From positions 248,001-312,000 of the forward strand of contig NW_026912204.1 in the NCBI RefSeq assembly GCF_963662255.1: a stretch of DNA of 64,000 nucleotides, read 5' to 3'. This document shows positions 35,391 to 47,645 of this stretch, one piece after another. Position 1 is the first letter of the stretch, and each line of letters opens with the position of its first letter. The notes under the pieces were generated by a model that ran no database searches, was not told where the DNA came from, and saw only the letters and a program-made list of their open reading frames with translations. Position numbers and translations under genes: made by a program. This DNA is from Cinclus cinclus (taxonomy: Eukaryota > Chordata > Aves > Passeriformes > Cinclidae).

Positions 35391-36768
35391 CCTAAGCGGC
35401 GCCACGCTCCCTCGGATACTGTGTCCTTTCCCTCTGCACTGCGTCTGCCGAAGTACTCTGTGCCTCTCGGAGCAGAAGGGCAAAGGACAATGTTTTCCAC
35501 AGCAGGGTAGAAATGGCATTGCTAGCAGGAAAGCTAGATGCCTTGGAACTGTCCCCTTAGCCCTTGCCACTCACTTCAGGCTCGTACGCTGAGCAGAACA
35601 GCCTGCTGTTCTGAAGCTTCGCTGGCTGCCGTTCGTGCCCAGACGCGATTTCCTTCCCAAGGAGGCGAAGCGCCGTCTACTTCTCGCAGCGAGCACGCTG
35701 CTCCTGGCTTTCGCTTCTGCCGCAACGAGCTCGCTACGAGCACTTTTCTTCTCAACCCTCTAGACCATTGCGTTCTGCTTTTCTTGTCTCGTGAATGGAG
35801 ACGGAAAGCTTCTCGGCTACAATCTCGCCTAGAACAACTGCGGCTACACATTAAGCTCGCCCGGAACGCCCTGCTGAAACTTGCCTTCTGGCACCACATT
35901 CGCGGGCAGCCGTCTTTCTTCGGCCACCTGCCAAGTGGCCCCATATCGCCGCGCTCGTTGCACTCCGCTTGTCAGATTGGCTTCCCGTGGCGCTGATTTC
36001 AGCCTGGCCAAATACTAGCGCTGCGGAGAGCTGTCTCGCAGACAATCATGTTCCAGCATAGAAATTTGTCCTGCAATGTTCCCCCCTCTTTTCCCGCATT
36101 GTGCTGCTCTGATGAATGCCTTGAGCATGGAACGACTTAAGCCAGCAAGTATTCCTCGCCGGTCACCTCTCGCTGTGCAAGAGGTATGCCGTGGACCCTT
36201 GGAACGCTGCCAAGCAAAAAGCAGAGCAGTGACCATAAAAGCGAGGAGAGAGCATGCACGAAGCACACTAGTTCTGTCTAGTGCTTTCCGTGCAGAGAGG
36301 CAGCAAAGCTGAATGCCGTGCCAGAGCTTCACTTCTCGCTGGAGCACAGGAAGGCAAGAATGAAGAGGCAGAACACAGCCTTGGTTTCAGCAGCCTCCGG
36401 GGCTGCAAAAGTTCAGCAATAGCTCTGTCAAAGCAGAACTCGGCTGAGAATGCTCTCGCAGCTTGGGAAAGTTAGGCGCAGCTGTTGACCAGCTCTGCCC
36501 GTGGCCACAGGCTGCTTCTTCCACCTTCACTGTGGCAGAGCTTTTGCGGAACAGAGACGGCATTCTTCAAGTGCGTGTTCTCCAGGGTGCTGTGAAACAG
36601 AGCCTAGCACGCTGTCTCGCTGATCCTGGCTTTCGGCAAGCAGGCGTGCCAGACCGCTGACATTCTGCACTCTGGCAGCCTAGTTGCCAGCTTTCGGCAG
36701 CTGCTGTCCTAGCAAGGAAGCTCAGGGAGTCAAAGCCAGTGCCGGGCGGCACCTTTCTGCTTTGCCCG
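35391..36768 (+). repeat. Monomer U27, L form (1378 bp)
   Basis: AGTACT-type L, same markers as U5. It is followed directly by another L (U28), the junction between the two copies of the trimer. Confidence 0.97.
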
Positions 36769-38147
36769 CCTAAGCGGCGCCACGCTCCCTCGGATACTGT
36801 GTCCTTTCCCTCTGCACTGCGTCTGCCGAGGTGCTCTGTGCCTCTCGGAGCAGAAGGGCAAAGGACAATGTTTTCCACAGCAGGGTAGAAATGGCATTGC
36901 TAGCAGGAAAGCTAGATGCCTTGGAACTGTCCCCTTAGCCCTTGCCACTCACTTCAGGCTCGTACGCTGAGCAGAACAGCCTGCTGTTCTGAAGCTTCGC
37001 TGGCTGCCGTTCGTGCCCAGACGCGATTTCCTTCCCAAGGAGGCGAAGCGCCGTCTACTTCTCGCAGCGAGCACGCTGCTCCTGGCTTTCGCTTCTGCCG
37101 CAACGAGCTCGCTACGAGCACTTTTCTTCTCAACCCTCTAGACCATTGCGTTCTGCTTTTCTTGTCTCGTGAATGGAGACGGAAAGCTTCTCGGCTACAA
37201 TCTCGCCTAGAACAACTGCGGCTACACATTAAGCTCGCCCGCAACGCCCTGCTGAAACTTGCCTTCTGGCACCACATTCGCGGGGCAGCCGTCTTTCTTC
37301 GGCCACCTGCCAAGTGGCCCCATATCGCCGCGCTCGTTGCACTCCGCTTGTCAGATTGGCTTCCCGTGGCGCTGATTTCAGCCTGGCCAAATACTAGCGC
37401 TGCGGAGAGCTGTCTCGCAGACAATCATGTTCCAGCATAGAAATTTGTCCTGCAATGTTCCCCCCTCTTTTCCCCCATGGTGTTGCTCTGATGAATGCCT
37501 TGAGCATGGAACGACTTAAGCCAGCAAGTATTCCTCGCCGGCCACCTCTCGCTGTGCAAGAGGTATGCCGTGGACCCTTGGAACGCTGCCAAGCAAAAAG
37601 CAGAGCAGTGACCATAAAAGCGAGGAGAGAGCATGCACGAAGCACACTAGTTCTGTCTAGTGCTTTCCGTGCAGAGAGGCAGCAAAGCTGAATGCCGTGC
37701 CAGAGCTTCACTTCTCGCTGGAGCACAGGAAGGCAAGAATGAAGAGGCAGAACACAGCCTTGGTTTCAGCAGCCTCCGGGGCTGCAAAAGTTCAGCAATA
37801 GCTCTGTCAAAGCAGAACTCGGCTGAGAATGCTCTCGCAGCTTGGGAAAGTTAGGCGCAGCTGTTGACCAGCTCTGCCCGTGGCCACAGGCTGCTTCTTC
37901 CACCTTCACTGTGGCAGAGCTTTTGCGGAACAGAGACGGCATTCTTCAAGTGCGTGTTCTCCAGGGTGCTGTGAAACAGAGCCTAGCACGCTGTCTCGCT
38001 GATCCTGGCTTTCGGCAAGCAGGCGTGCCAGACCGCTGACATTCTGCACTCTGGCAGCCTAGTTGCCAGCTTTCGGCAGCTGCTGTCCTAGCAAGGAAGC
38101 TCAGGGAGTCAAAGCCAGTGCCGGGCGGCACCTTTCTGCTTTGCCCG
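36769..38147 (+). repeat. Monomer U28, L form (1379 bp)
   Basis: Repeats U25 (CCCGCAACG near 37240, GGGG, CCATGG) 4098 bp downstream. Starts with GGTGCTCT and CAGAAGGG. Confidence 0.97.
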
Positions 38148-39488
38148 CCTAAGCGGCGCCACGCTCCCTCGGATACTGTGTCCTTTCCCTCTGCACTGCG
38201 TCTGCCGAGGTGCTCTCTGCCTCTCGGAGCAGAAGGGCAAAGGACAATGTTTTCCACAGCAGGGTAGAAATGGCATTGCTAGCAGGAAAGCTAGATGCCT
38301 TGGAACTGTCCCCTTAGCCCTTGCCACTCACTTCAGGCTCGTACGCTGAGCAGAACAGCCTGCTTGTTCTGAAGCTTCGCTGGCTGCCGTTCGTGCCCAG
38401 ACGCGATTTCCTTCCCAAGGAGGCGAAGCGCCGTCTACTTCTCTCACCGAGCACGCTGCTCCTGGCTTTCGCTTCTGCCGCAGCCATTGCGTTCTGCTTT
38501 TCTTGTCTCGTGAATGGAGACGGAAAGCTTCTCGGCTACAATCTCGCCTAGAACAACTGCGGCTACACATTAAGCTCGCCCGGAACGCCCTGCTGAAACT
38601 TGCCTTCTGGCACCACATTCGCGGGGCAGCCGTCTTTCTTCGGCCACCTGCCAAGTGGCTCCATATCGCCGCGCTCGTTGCACTCCGCTTGTCAGATTGG
38701 CTTCCCGTGGCGCTGATTTCAGCCTGGCCAAATACTAGCAATGCGGAGAGCTGTCTCGCAGACAATCCTGTTCCAGCATAGAAATTTGTCCTGCAATGTT
38801 CCCCCCTCTTTTCCCCCATGGTGTTGCTCTGATGAATGCCTTGAGCATGGAACGACTTAAGCCAGCAAGTATTCCTCGCCGGTCACCTCTCGCTGTGCAA
38901 GAGGTATGCCGTGGACCCTTGGAACGCTGCCAAGCAAAAAGCAGAGCAGTGACCATAAAAGCGAGGAGAGAGCATGCACGAAGCACACTAGTTCTGTCTA
39001 GTGCTTTCCGTGCAGAGAGGCGGCAAAGCTGAATGCCGTGCCAGAGCTTCACTTCTCGCTGGAGCACAGGAAGGCAAGAATGAAGAGGCAGAACACAGCC
39101 TTGGTTTCAGCAGCCTCCGGGACTGCAAAAGTTCAGCAATAGCTCTGTCAAAGCAGAACTCGGCTGAGAATGCTCTCGCAGCTTGGGAAAGTTAGGCGCA
39201 GCTGTTGACCAGCTCTGCCCGTGGCCACAGGCTGCTTCTTCCACCTTCACTGTGGCAGAGCTTTTGCGGAACAGAGACGGCATTCTTCAAGGGCGTGTTC
39301 TCCAGGGTGCTGTGAAACAGAGCCTAGCACGCTGTCTCGCTGATACTGGCTTTCGGCAAGCAGGCGTGCCAGACCGCCTACATTCTGCACTCTGGCAGCC
39401 TAGTTGCCAGCTTTCGGCAGCTGCTGTCCTAGCAAGGAAGCTCAGGGAGTCAAAGCCAGTGCCGGGCAGCACCTTTCTGCTTTGCCCG
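38148..39488 (+). repeat. Monomer U29, S form (1341 bp)
   Basis: Repeats U26, including the GTGCTCTCTGCC variant near 38212 and the GATACTGG/CCTAC/GGGCAGC end. Confidence 0.97.
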
Positions 39489-40866
39489 CCTAAGCGGCGC
39501 CACGCTCCCTCGGATACTGTGTCCTTTCCCTCTGCACTGCGTCTGCCGAAGTACTCTGTGCCTCTCGGAGCAGAAGGGCAAAGGACAATGTTTTCCACAG
39601 CAGGGTAGAAATGGCATTGCTAGCAGGAAAGCTAGATGCCTTGGAACTGTCCCCTTAGCCCTTGCCACTCACTTCAGGCTCGTACGCTGAGCAGAACAGC
39701 CTGCTGTTCTGAAGCTTCGCTGGCTGCCGTTCGTGCCCAGACGCGATTTCCTTCCCAAGGAGGCGAAGCGCCGTCTACTTCTCGCAGCGAGCACGCTGCT
39801 CCTGGCTTTCGCTTCTGCCGCAACGAGCTCGCTACGAGCACTTTTCTTCTCAACCCTCTAGACCATTGCGTTCTGCTTTTCTTGTCTCGTGAATGGAGAC
39901 GGAAAGCTTCTCGGCTACAATCTCGCCTAGAACAACTGCGGCTACACATTAAGCTCGCCCGGAACGCCCTGCTGAAACTTGCCTTCTGGCACCACATTCG
40001 CGGGCAGCCGTCTTTCTTCGGCCACCTGCCAAGTGGCCCCATATCGCCGCGCTCGTTGCACTCCGCTTGTCAGATTGGCTTCCCGTGGCGCTGATTTCAG
40101 CCTGGCCAAATACTAGCGCTGCGGAGAGCTGTCTCGCAGACAATCATGTTCCAGCATAGAAATTTGTCCTGCAATGTTCCCCCCTCTTTTCCCGCATTGT
40201 GCTGCTCTGATGAATGCCTTGAGCATGGAACGACTTAAGCCAGCAAGTATTCCTCGCCGGTCACCTCTCGCTGTGCAAGAGGTATGCCGTGGACCCTTGG
40301 AACGCTGCCAAGCAAAAAGCAGAGCAGTGACCATAAAAGCGAGGAGAGAGCATGCACGAAGCACACTAGTTCTGTCTAGTGCTTTCCGTGCAGAGAGGCA
40401 GCAAAGCTGAATGCCGTGCCAGAGCTTCACTTCTCGCTGGAGCACAGGAAGGCAAGAATGAAGAGGCAGAACACAGCCTTGGTTTCAGCAGCCTCCGGGG
40501 CTGCAAAAGTTCAGCAATAGCTCTGTCAAAGCAGAACTCGGCTGAGAATGCTCTCGCAGCTTGGGAAAGTTAGGCGCAGCTGTTGACCAGCTCTGCCCGT
40601 GGCCACAGGCTGCTTCTTCCACCTTCACTGTGGCAGAGCTTTTGCGGAACAGAGACGGCATTCTTCAAGTGCGTGTTCTCCAGGGTGCTGTGAAACAGAG
40701 CCTAGCACGCTGTCTCGCTGATCCTGGCTTTCGGCAAGCAGGCGTGCCAGACCGCTGACATTCTGCACTCTGGCAGCCTAGTTGCCAGCTTTCGGCAGCT
40801 GCTGTCCTAGCAAGGAAGCTCAGGGAGTCAAAGCCAGTGCCGGGCGGCACCTTTCTGCTTTGCCCG
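39489..40866 (+). repeat. Monomer U30, L form (1378 bp)
   Basis: Repeats U27 at all markers (AGTACT, GGG, GCATTG, AAGTGCG, CTGAC). Followed by S, so the second trimer copy rejoins the regular alternation here. Confidence 0.97.
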
Positions 40867-42207
40867 CCTAAGCGGCGCCACGCTCCCTCGGATACTGTGT
40901 CCTTTCCCTCTGCACTGCGTCTGCCGAGGTGCTCTGTGCCTCTCGGAGCAGAAGGGCAAAGGACAATGTTTTCCACAGCAGGGTAGAAATGGCATTGCTA
41001 GCAGGAAAGCTAGATGCCTTGGAACTGTCCCCTTAGCCCTTGCCACTCACTTCAGGCTCGTACGCTGAGCAGAACAGCCTGCTTGTTCTGAAGCTTCGCT
41101 GGCTGCCGTTCGTGCCCAGACGCGATTTCCTTCCCAAGGAGGCGAAGCGCCGTCTACTTCTCTCACCGAGCACGCTGCTCCTGGCTTTCGCTTCTGCCGC
41201 AGCCATTGCGTTCTGCTTTTCTTGTCTCGTGAATGGAGACGGAAAGCTTCTCGGCTACAATCTCGCCTAGAACAACTGCGGCTACACATTAAGCTCGCCC
41301 GGAACGCCCTGCTGAAACTTGCCTTCTGGCACCCCATTCGCGGGGCAGCCGTCTTTCTTCGGCCACCTGCCAAGTGGCTCCATATCGCCGCGCTCGTTGC
41401 ACTCCGCTTGTCAGATTGGCTTCCCGTGGCGCTGATTTCAGCCTGGCCAAATACTAGCAATGCGGAGAGCTGTCTCGCAGACAATCCTGTTCCAGCATAG
41501 AAATTTGTCCTGCAATGTTCCCCCCTCTTTTCCCCCATGGTGTTGCTCTGATGAATGCCTTGAGCATGGAACGACTTAAGCCAGCAAGTATTCCTCGCCG
41601 GCCACCTCTCGCTGTGCAAGAGGTATGCCGTGGACCCTTTGAACGCTGCCAAGCAAAAAGCAGAGCAGTGACCATAAAAGCGAGGAGAGAGCATGCACGA
41701 AGCACACTAGTTCTGTCTAGTGCTTTCCGTGCAGAGAGGCGGCAAAGCTGAATGCCGTGCCAGAGCTTGACTTCTCGCTGGAGCACAGGAAGGCAAGAAT
41801 TAAGAGGCAGAACACAGCCTTGGTTTCAGCAGCCTCCGGGACTGCAAAAGTTCAGCAATAGCTCTGTCAAAGCAGAACTCGGCTGAGAATGCTCTCGCAG
41901 CTTGGGAAAGTTAGGCGCAGCTGTTGACCAGCTCTGCCCGTGGCCACAGGCTGCTTCTTCCACCTTCACTGTGGCAGAGCTTTTGCGGAACAGAGACGGC
42001 ATTCTTCAAGGGCGTGTTCTCCAGGGTGCTGTGAAACAGAGCCTAGCACGCTGTCTCGCTGATCCTGGCTTTCGGCAAGCAGGCGTGCCAGACCGCCTAC
42101 ATTCTGCACTCTGGCAGCCTAGTTGCCAGCTTTCGGCAGCTGCTGTCCTAGCAAGGAAGCTCAGGGAGTCAAAGCCAGTGCCGGGCAGCACCTTTCTGCT
42201 TTGCCCG
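40867..42207 (+). repeat. Monomer U31, S form (1341 bp)
   Basis: CACCCC/CTTGAC subtype of S with CCCTTTG. Private: T at 41801 (AAGAATTAAG for AAGAATGAAG). Confidence 0.97.
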
Positions 42208-43585
42208 CCTAAGCGGCGCCACGCTCCCTCGGATACTGTGTCCTTTCCCTCTGCACTGCGTCTGCCGAAGTACTCTGTGCCTCTCGGAGCAGAAGGGCAA
42301 AGGACAATGTTTTCCACAGCAGGGTAGAAATGGCATTGCTAGCAGGAAAGCTAGATGCCTTGGAACTGTCCCCTTAGCCCTTGCCACTCACTTCAGGCTC
42401 GTACGCTGAGCAGAACAGCCTGCTGTTCTGAAGCTTCGCTGGCTGCCGTTCGTGCCCAGACGCGATTTCCTTCCCAAGGAGGCGAAGCGCCGTCTACTTC
42501 TCGCAGCGAGCACGCTGCTCCTGGCTTTCGCTTCTGCCGCAACGAGCTCGCTACGAGCACTTTTCTTCTCAACCCTCTAGACCATTGCGTTCTGCTTTTC
42601 TTGTCTCGTGAATGGAGACGGAAAGCTTCTCGGCTACAATCTCGCCTAGAACAACTGCGGCTACACATTAAGCTCGCCCGGAACGCCCTGCTGAAACTTG
42701 CCTTCTGGCACCACATTCGCGGGCAGCCGTCTTTCTTCGGCCACCTGCCAAGTGGCCCCATATCGCCGCGCTCGTTGCACTCCGCTTGTCAGATTGGCTT
42801 CCCGTGGCGCTGATTTCAGCCTGGCCAAATACTAGCGCTGCGGAGAGCTGTCTCGCAGACAATCATGTTCCAGCATAGAAATTTGTCCTGCAATGTTCCC
42901 CCCTCTTTTCCCGCATTGTGCTGCTCTGATGAATGCCTTGAGCATGGAACGACTTAAGCCAGCAAGTATTCCTCGCCGGTCACCTCTCGCTGTGCAAGAG
43001 GTATGCCGTGGACCCTTGGAACGCTGCCAAGCAAAAAGCAGAGCAGTGACCATAAAAGCGAGGAGAGAGCATGCACGAAGCACACTAGTTCTGTCTAGTG
43101 CTTTCCGTGCAGAGAGGCAGCAAAGCTGAATGCCGTGCCAGAGCTTCACTTCTCGCTGGAGCACAGGAAGGCAAGAATGAAGAGGCAGAACACAGCCTTG
43201 GTTTCAGCAGCCTCCGGGGCTGCAAAAGTTCAGCAATAGCTCTGTCAAAGCAGAACTCGGCTGAGAATGCTCTCGCAGCTTGGGAAAGTTAGGCGCAGCT
43301 GTTGACCAGCTCTGCCCGTGGCCACAGGCTGCTTCTTCCACCTTCACTGTGGCAGAGCTTTTGCGGAACAGAGACGGCATTCTTCAAGTGCGTGTTCTCC
43401 AGGGTGCTGTGAAACAGAGCCTAGCACGCTGTCTCGCTGATCCTGGCTTTCGGCAAGCAGGCGTGCCAGACCGCTGACATTCTGCACTCTGGCAGCCTAG
43501 TTGCCAGCTTTCGGCAGCTGCTGTCCTAGCAAGGAAGCTCAGGGAGTCAAAGCCAGTGCCGGGCGGCACCTTTCTGCTTTGCCCG
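42208..43585 (+). repeat. Monomer U32, L form (1378 bp)
   Basis: AGTACT-type L, same markers as U5. Confidence 0.97.
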
Positions 43586-44926
43586 CCTAAGCGGCGCCAC
43601 GCTCCCTCGGATACTGTGTCCTTTCCCTCTGCACTGCGTCTGCCGAGGTGCTCTGTGCCTCTCGGAGCAGAAGGGCAAAGGACAATGTTTTCCACAGCAG
43701 GGTAGAAATGGCATTGCTAGCAGGAAAGCTAGATGCCTTGGAACTGTCCCCTTAGCCCTTGCCACTCACTTCAGGCTCGTACGCTGAGCAGAACAGCCTG
43801 CTTGTTCTGAAGCTTCGCTGGCTGCCGTTCGTGCCCAGACGCGATTTCCTTCCCAAGGAGGCGAAGCGCCGTCTACTTCTCTCACCGAGCACGCTGCTCC
43901 TGGCTTTCGCTTCTGCCGCAGCCATTGCGTTCTGCTTTTCTTGTCTCGTGAATGGAGACGGAAAGCTTCTCGGCTACAATCTCGCCTAGAACAACTGCGG
44001 CTACACATTAAGCTCGCCCGGAACGCCCTGCTGAAACTTGCCTTCTGGCACCACATTCGCGGGGCAGCCGTCTTTCTTCGGCCACCTGCCAAGTGGCTCC
44101 ATATCGCCGCGCTCGTTGCACTCCGCTTGTCAGATTGGCTTCCCGTGGCGCTGATTTCAGCCTGGCCAAATACTAGCAATGCGGAGAGCTGTCTCGCAGA
44201 CAATCCTGTTCCAGCATAGAAATTTGTCCTGCAATGTTCCCCCCTCTTTTCCCCCATGGTGTTGCTCTGATGAATGCCTTGAGCATGGAACGACTTAAGC
44301 CAGCAAGTATTCCTCGCCGGTCACCTCTCGCTGTGCAAGAGGTATGCCGTGGACCCTTGGAACGCTGCCAAGCAAAAAGCAGAGCAGTGACCATAAAAGC
44401 GAGGAGAGAGCATGCACGAAGCACACTAGTTCTGTCTAGTGCTTTCCGTGCAGAGAGGCGGCAAAGCTGAATGCCGTGCCAGAGCTTCACTTCTCGCTGG
44501 AGCACAGGAAGGCAAGAATGAAGAGGCAGAACACAGCCTTGGTTTCAGCAGCCTCCGGGACTGCAAAAGTTCAGCAATAGCTCTGTCAAAGCAGAACTCG
44601 GCTGAGAATGCTCTCGCAGCTTGGGAAAGTTAGGCGCAGCTGTTGACCAGCTCTGCCCGTGGCCACAGGCTGCTTCTTCCACCTTCACTGTGGCAGAGCT
44701 TTTGCGGAACAGAGACGGCATTCTTCAAGGGCGTGTTCTCCAGGGTGCTGTGAAACAGAGCCTAGCACGCTGTCTCGCTGATACTGGCTTTCGGCAAGCA
44801 GGCGTGCCAGACCGCCTACATTCTGCACTCTGGCAGCCTAGTTGCCAGCTTTCGGCAGCTGCTGTCCTAGCAAGGAAGCTCAGGGAGTCAAAGCCAGTGC
44901 CGGGCAGCACCTTTCTGCTTTGCCCG
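43586..44926 (+). repeat. Monomer U33, S form (1341 bp)
   Basis: U2-type S (CACCAC, GGTCACC, CTTCAC, GATACTGG) but starting with GTGCTCTGTGCC, so it resembles U2 more than U26 or U29. Flanked on both sides by S monomers of the other subtype (U31, U35). Confidence 0.97.
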
Positions 44927-46304
44927 CCTAAGCGGCGCCACGCTCCCTCGGATACTGTGTCCTTTCCCTCTGCACTGCGTCTGCCGAAGTACTCTGTGCC
45001 TCTCGGAGCAGAAGGGCAAAGGACAATGTTTTCCACAGCAGGGTAGAAATGGCATTGCTAGCAGGAAAGCTAGATGCCTTGGAACTGTCCCCTTAGCCCT
45101 TGCCACTCACTTCAGGCTCGTACGCTGAGCAGAACAGCCTGCTGTTCTGAAGCTTCGCTGGCTGCCGTTCGTGCCCAGACGCGATTTCCTTCCCAAGGAG
45201 GCGAAGCGCCGTCTACTTCTCGCAGCGAGCACGCTGCTCCTGGCTTTCGCTTCTGCCGCAACGAGCTCGCTACGAGCACTTTTCTTCTCAACCCTCTAGA
45301 CCATTGCGTTCTGCTTTTCTTGTCTCGTGAATGGAGACGGAAAGCTTCTCGGCTACAATCTCGCCTAGAACAACTGCGGCTACACATTAAGCTCGCCCGG
45401 AACGCCCTGCTGAAACTTGCCTTCTGGCACCACATTCGCGGGCAGCCGTCTTTCTTCGGCCACCTGCCAAGTGGCCCCATATCGCCGCGCTCGTTGCACT
45501 CCGCTTGTCAGATTGGCTTCCCGTGGCGCTGATTTCAGCCTGGCCAAATACTAGCGCTGCGGAGAGCTGTCTCGCAGACAATCATGTTCCAGCATAGAAA
45601 TTTGTCCTGCAATGTTCCCCCCTCTTTTCCCGCATTGTGCTGCTCTGATGAATGCCTTGAGCATGGAACGACTTAAGCCAGCAAGTATTCCTCGCCGGTC
45701 ACCTCTCGCTGTGCAAGAGGTATGCCGTGGACCCTTGGAACGCTGCCAAGCAAAAAGCAGAGCAGTGACCATAAAAGCGAGGAGAGAGCATGCACGAAGC
45801 ACACTAGTTCTGTCTAGTGCTTTCCGTGCAGAGAGGCAGCAAAGCTGAATGCCGTGCCAGAGCTTCACTTCTCGCTGGAGCACAGGAAGGCAAGAATGAA
45901 GAGGCAGAACACAGCCTTGGTTTCAGCAGCCTCCGGGGCTGCAAAAGTTCAGCAATAGCTCTGTCAAAGCAGAACTCGGCTGAGAATGCTCTCGCAGCTT
46001 GGGAAAGTTAGGCGCAGCTGTTGACCAGCTCTGCCCGTGGCCACAGGCTGCTTCTTCCACCTTCACTGTGGCAGAGCTTTTGCGGAACAGAGACGGCATT
46101 CTTCAAGTGCGTGTTCTCCAGGGTGCTGTGAAACAGAGCCTAGCACGCTGTCTCGCTGATCCTGGCTTTCGGCAAGCAGGCGTGCCAGACCGCTGACATT
46201 CTGCACTCTGGCAGCCTAGTTGCCAGCTTTCGGCAGCTGCTGTCCTAGCAAGGAAGCTCAGGGAGTCAAAGCCAGTGCCGGGCGGCACCTTTCTGCTTTG
46301 CCCG
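44927..46304 (+). repeat. Monomer U34, L form (1378 bp)
   Basis: AGTACT-type L, same markers as U5 and U32. Confidence 0.97.
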
Positions 46305-47645
46305 CCTAAGCGGCGCCACGCTCCCTCGGATACTGTGTCCTTTCCCTCTGCACTGCGTCTGCCGAGGTGCTCTGTGCCTCTCGGAGCAGAAGGGCAAAGG
46401 ACAATGTTTTCCACAGCAGGGTAGAAATGGCATTGCTAGCAGGAAAGCTAGATGCCTTGGAACTGTCCCCTTAGCCCTTGCCACTCACTTCAGGCTCGTA
46501 CGCTGAGCAGAACAGCCTGCTTGTTCTGAAGCTTCGCTGGCTGCCGTTCGTGCCCAGACGCGATTTCCTTCCCAAGGAGGCGAAGCGCCGTCTACTTCTC
46601 TCACCGAGCACGCTGCTCCTGGCTTTCGCTTCTGCCGCAGCCATTGCGTTCTGCTTTTCTTGTCTCGTGAATGGAGACGGAAAGCTTCTCGGCTACAATC
46701 TCGCCTAGAACAACTGCGGCTACACATTAAGCTCGCCCGGAACGCCCTGCTGAAACTTGCCTTCTGGCACCCCATTCGCGGGGCAGCCGTCTTTCTTCGG
46801 CCACCTGCCAAGTGGCTCCATATCGCCGCGCTCGTTGCACTCCGCTTGTCAGATTGGCTTCCCGTGGCGCTGATTTCAGCCTGGCCAAATACTAGCAATG
46901 CGGAGAGCTGTCTCGCAGACAATCCTGTTCCAGCATAGAAATTTGTCCTGCAATGTTCCCCCCTCTTTTCCCCCATGGTGTTGCTCTGATGAATGCCTTG
47001 AGCATGGAACGACTTAAGCCAGCAAGTATTCCTCGCCGGCCACCTCTCGCTGTGCAAGAGGTATGCCGTGGACCCTTTGAACGCTGCCAAGCAAAAAGCA
47101 GAGCAGTGACCATAAAAGCGAGGAGAGAGCATGCACGAAGCACACTAGTTCTGTCTAGTGCTTTCCGTGCAGAGAGGCGGCAAAGCTGAATGCCGTGCCA
47201 GAGCTTGACTTCTCGCTGGAGCACAGGAAGGCAAGAATGAAGAGGCAGAACACAGCCTTGGTTTCAGCAGCCTCCGGGACTGCAAAAGTTCAGCAATAGC
47301 TCTGTCAAAGCAGAACTCGGCTGAGAATGCTCTCGCAGCTTGGGAAAGTTAGGCGCAGCTGTTGACCAGCTCTGCCCGTGGCCACAGGCTGCTTCTTCCA
47401 CCTTCACTGTGGCAGAGCTTTTGCGGAACAGAGACGGCATTCTTCAAGGGCGTGTTCTCCAGGGTGCTGTGAAACAGAGCCTAGCACGCTGTCTCGCTGA
47501 TCCTGGCTTTCGGCAAGCAGGCGTGCCAGACCGCCTACATTCTGCACTCTGGCAGCCTAGTTGCCAGCTTTCGGCAGCTGCTGTCCTAGCAAGGAAGCTC
47601 AGGGAGTCAAAGCCAGTGCCGGGCAGCACCTTTCTGCTTTGCCCG
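46305..47645 (+). repeat. Monomer U35, S form (1341 bp)
   Basis: CACCCC/CTTGAC subtype of S with CCCTTTG, as U31 but without its private T. Confidence 0.97.

Larger units (their letters stand above)
32671..36768 (+). repeat. 4098-bp trimer, copy 1 (U25-U27: L-S-L)
   Basis: The trimer L(1379)-S(1341)-L(1378) is followed immediately by a second copy. Both have CCCGCAACG in the first L, GTGCTCTCTGCC in the S and AGTACT in the last L. The one marker difference is CAGAAAGG near 32755 against CAGAAGGG in copy 2. Confidence 0.92.
36769..40866 (+). repeat. 4098-bp trimer, copy 2 (U28-U30: L-S-L)
   Basis: Direct tandem copy of 32671-36768. The start of U31 resembles the start of U28 up to about offset 215, then switches to S, so the exact exchange point cannot be placed more finely than the monomer start region. 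Confidence 0.92.

Noticed and set aside
36769..40866. Assembly artefact as explanation for the duplicated blocks
   Set aside because: Duplicated blocks carry their own single-base differences, and the duplications have several different lengths, which argues for real copies. It cannot be fully excluded without reads.
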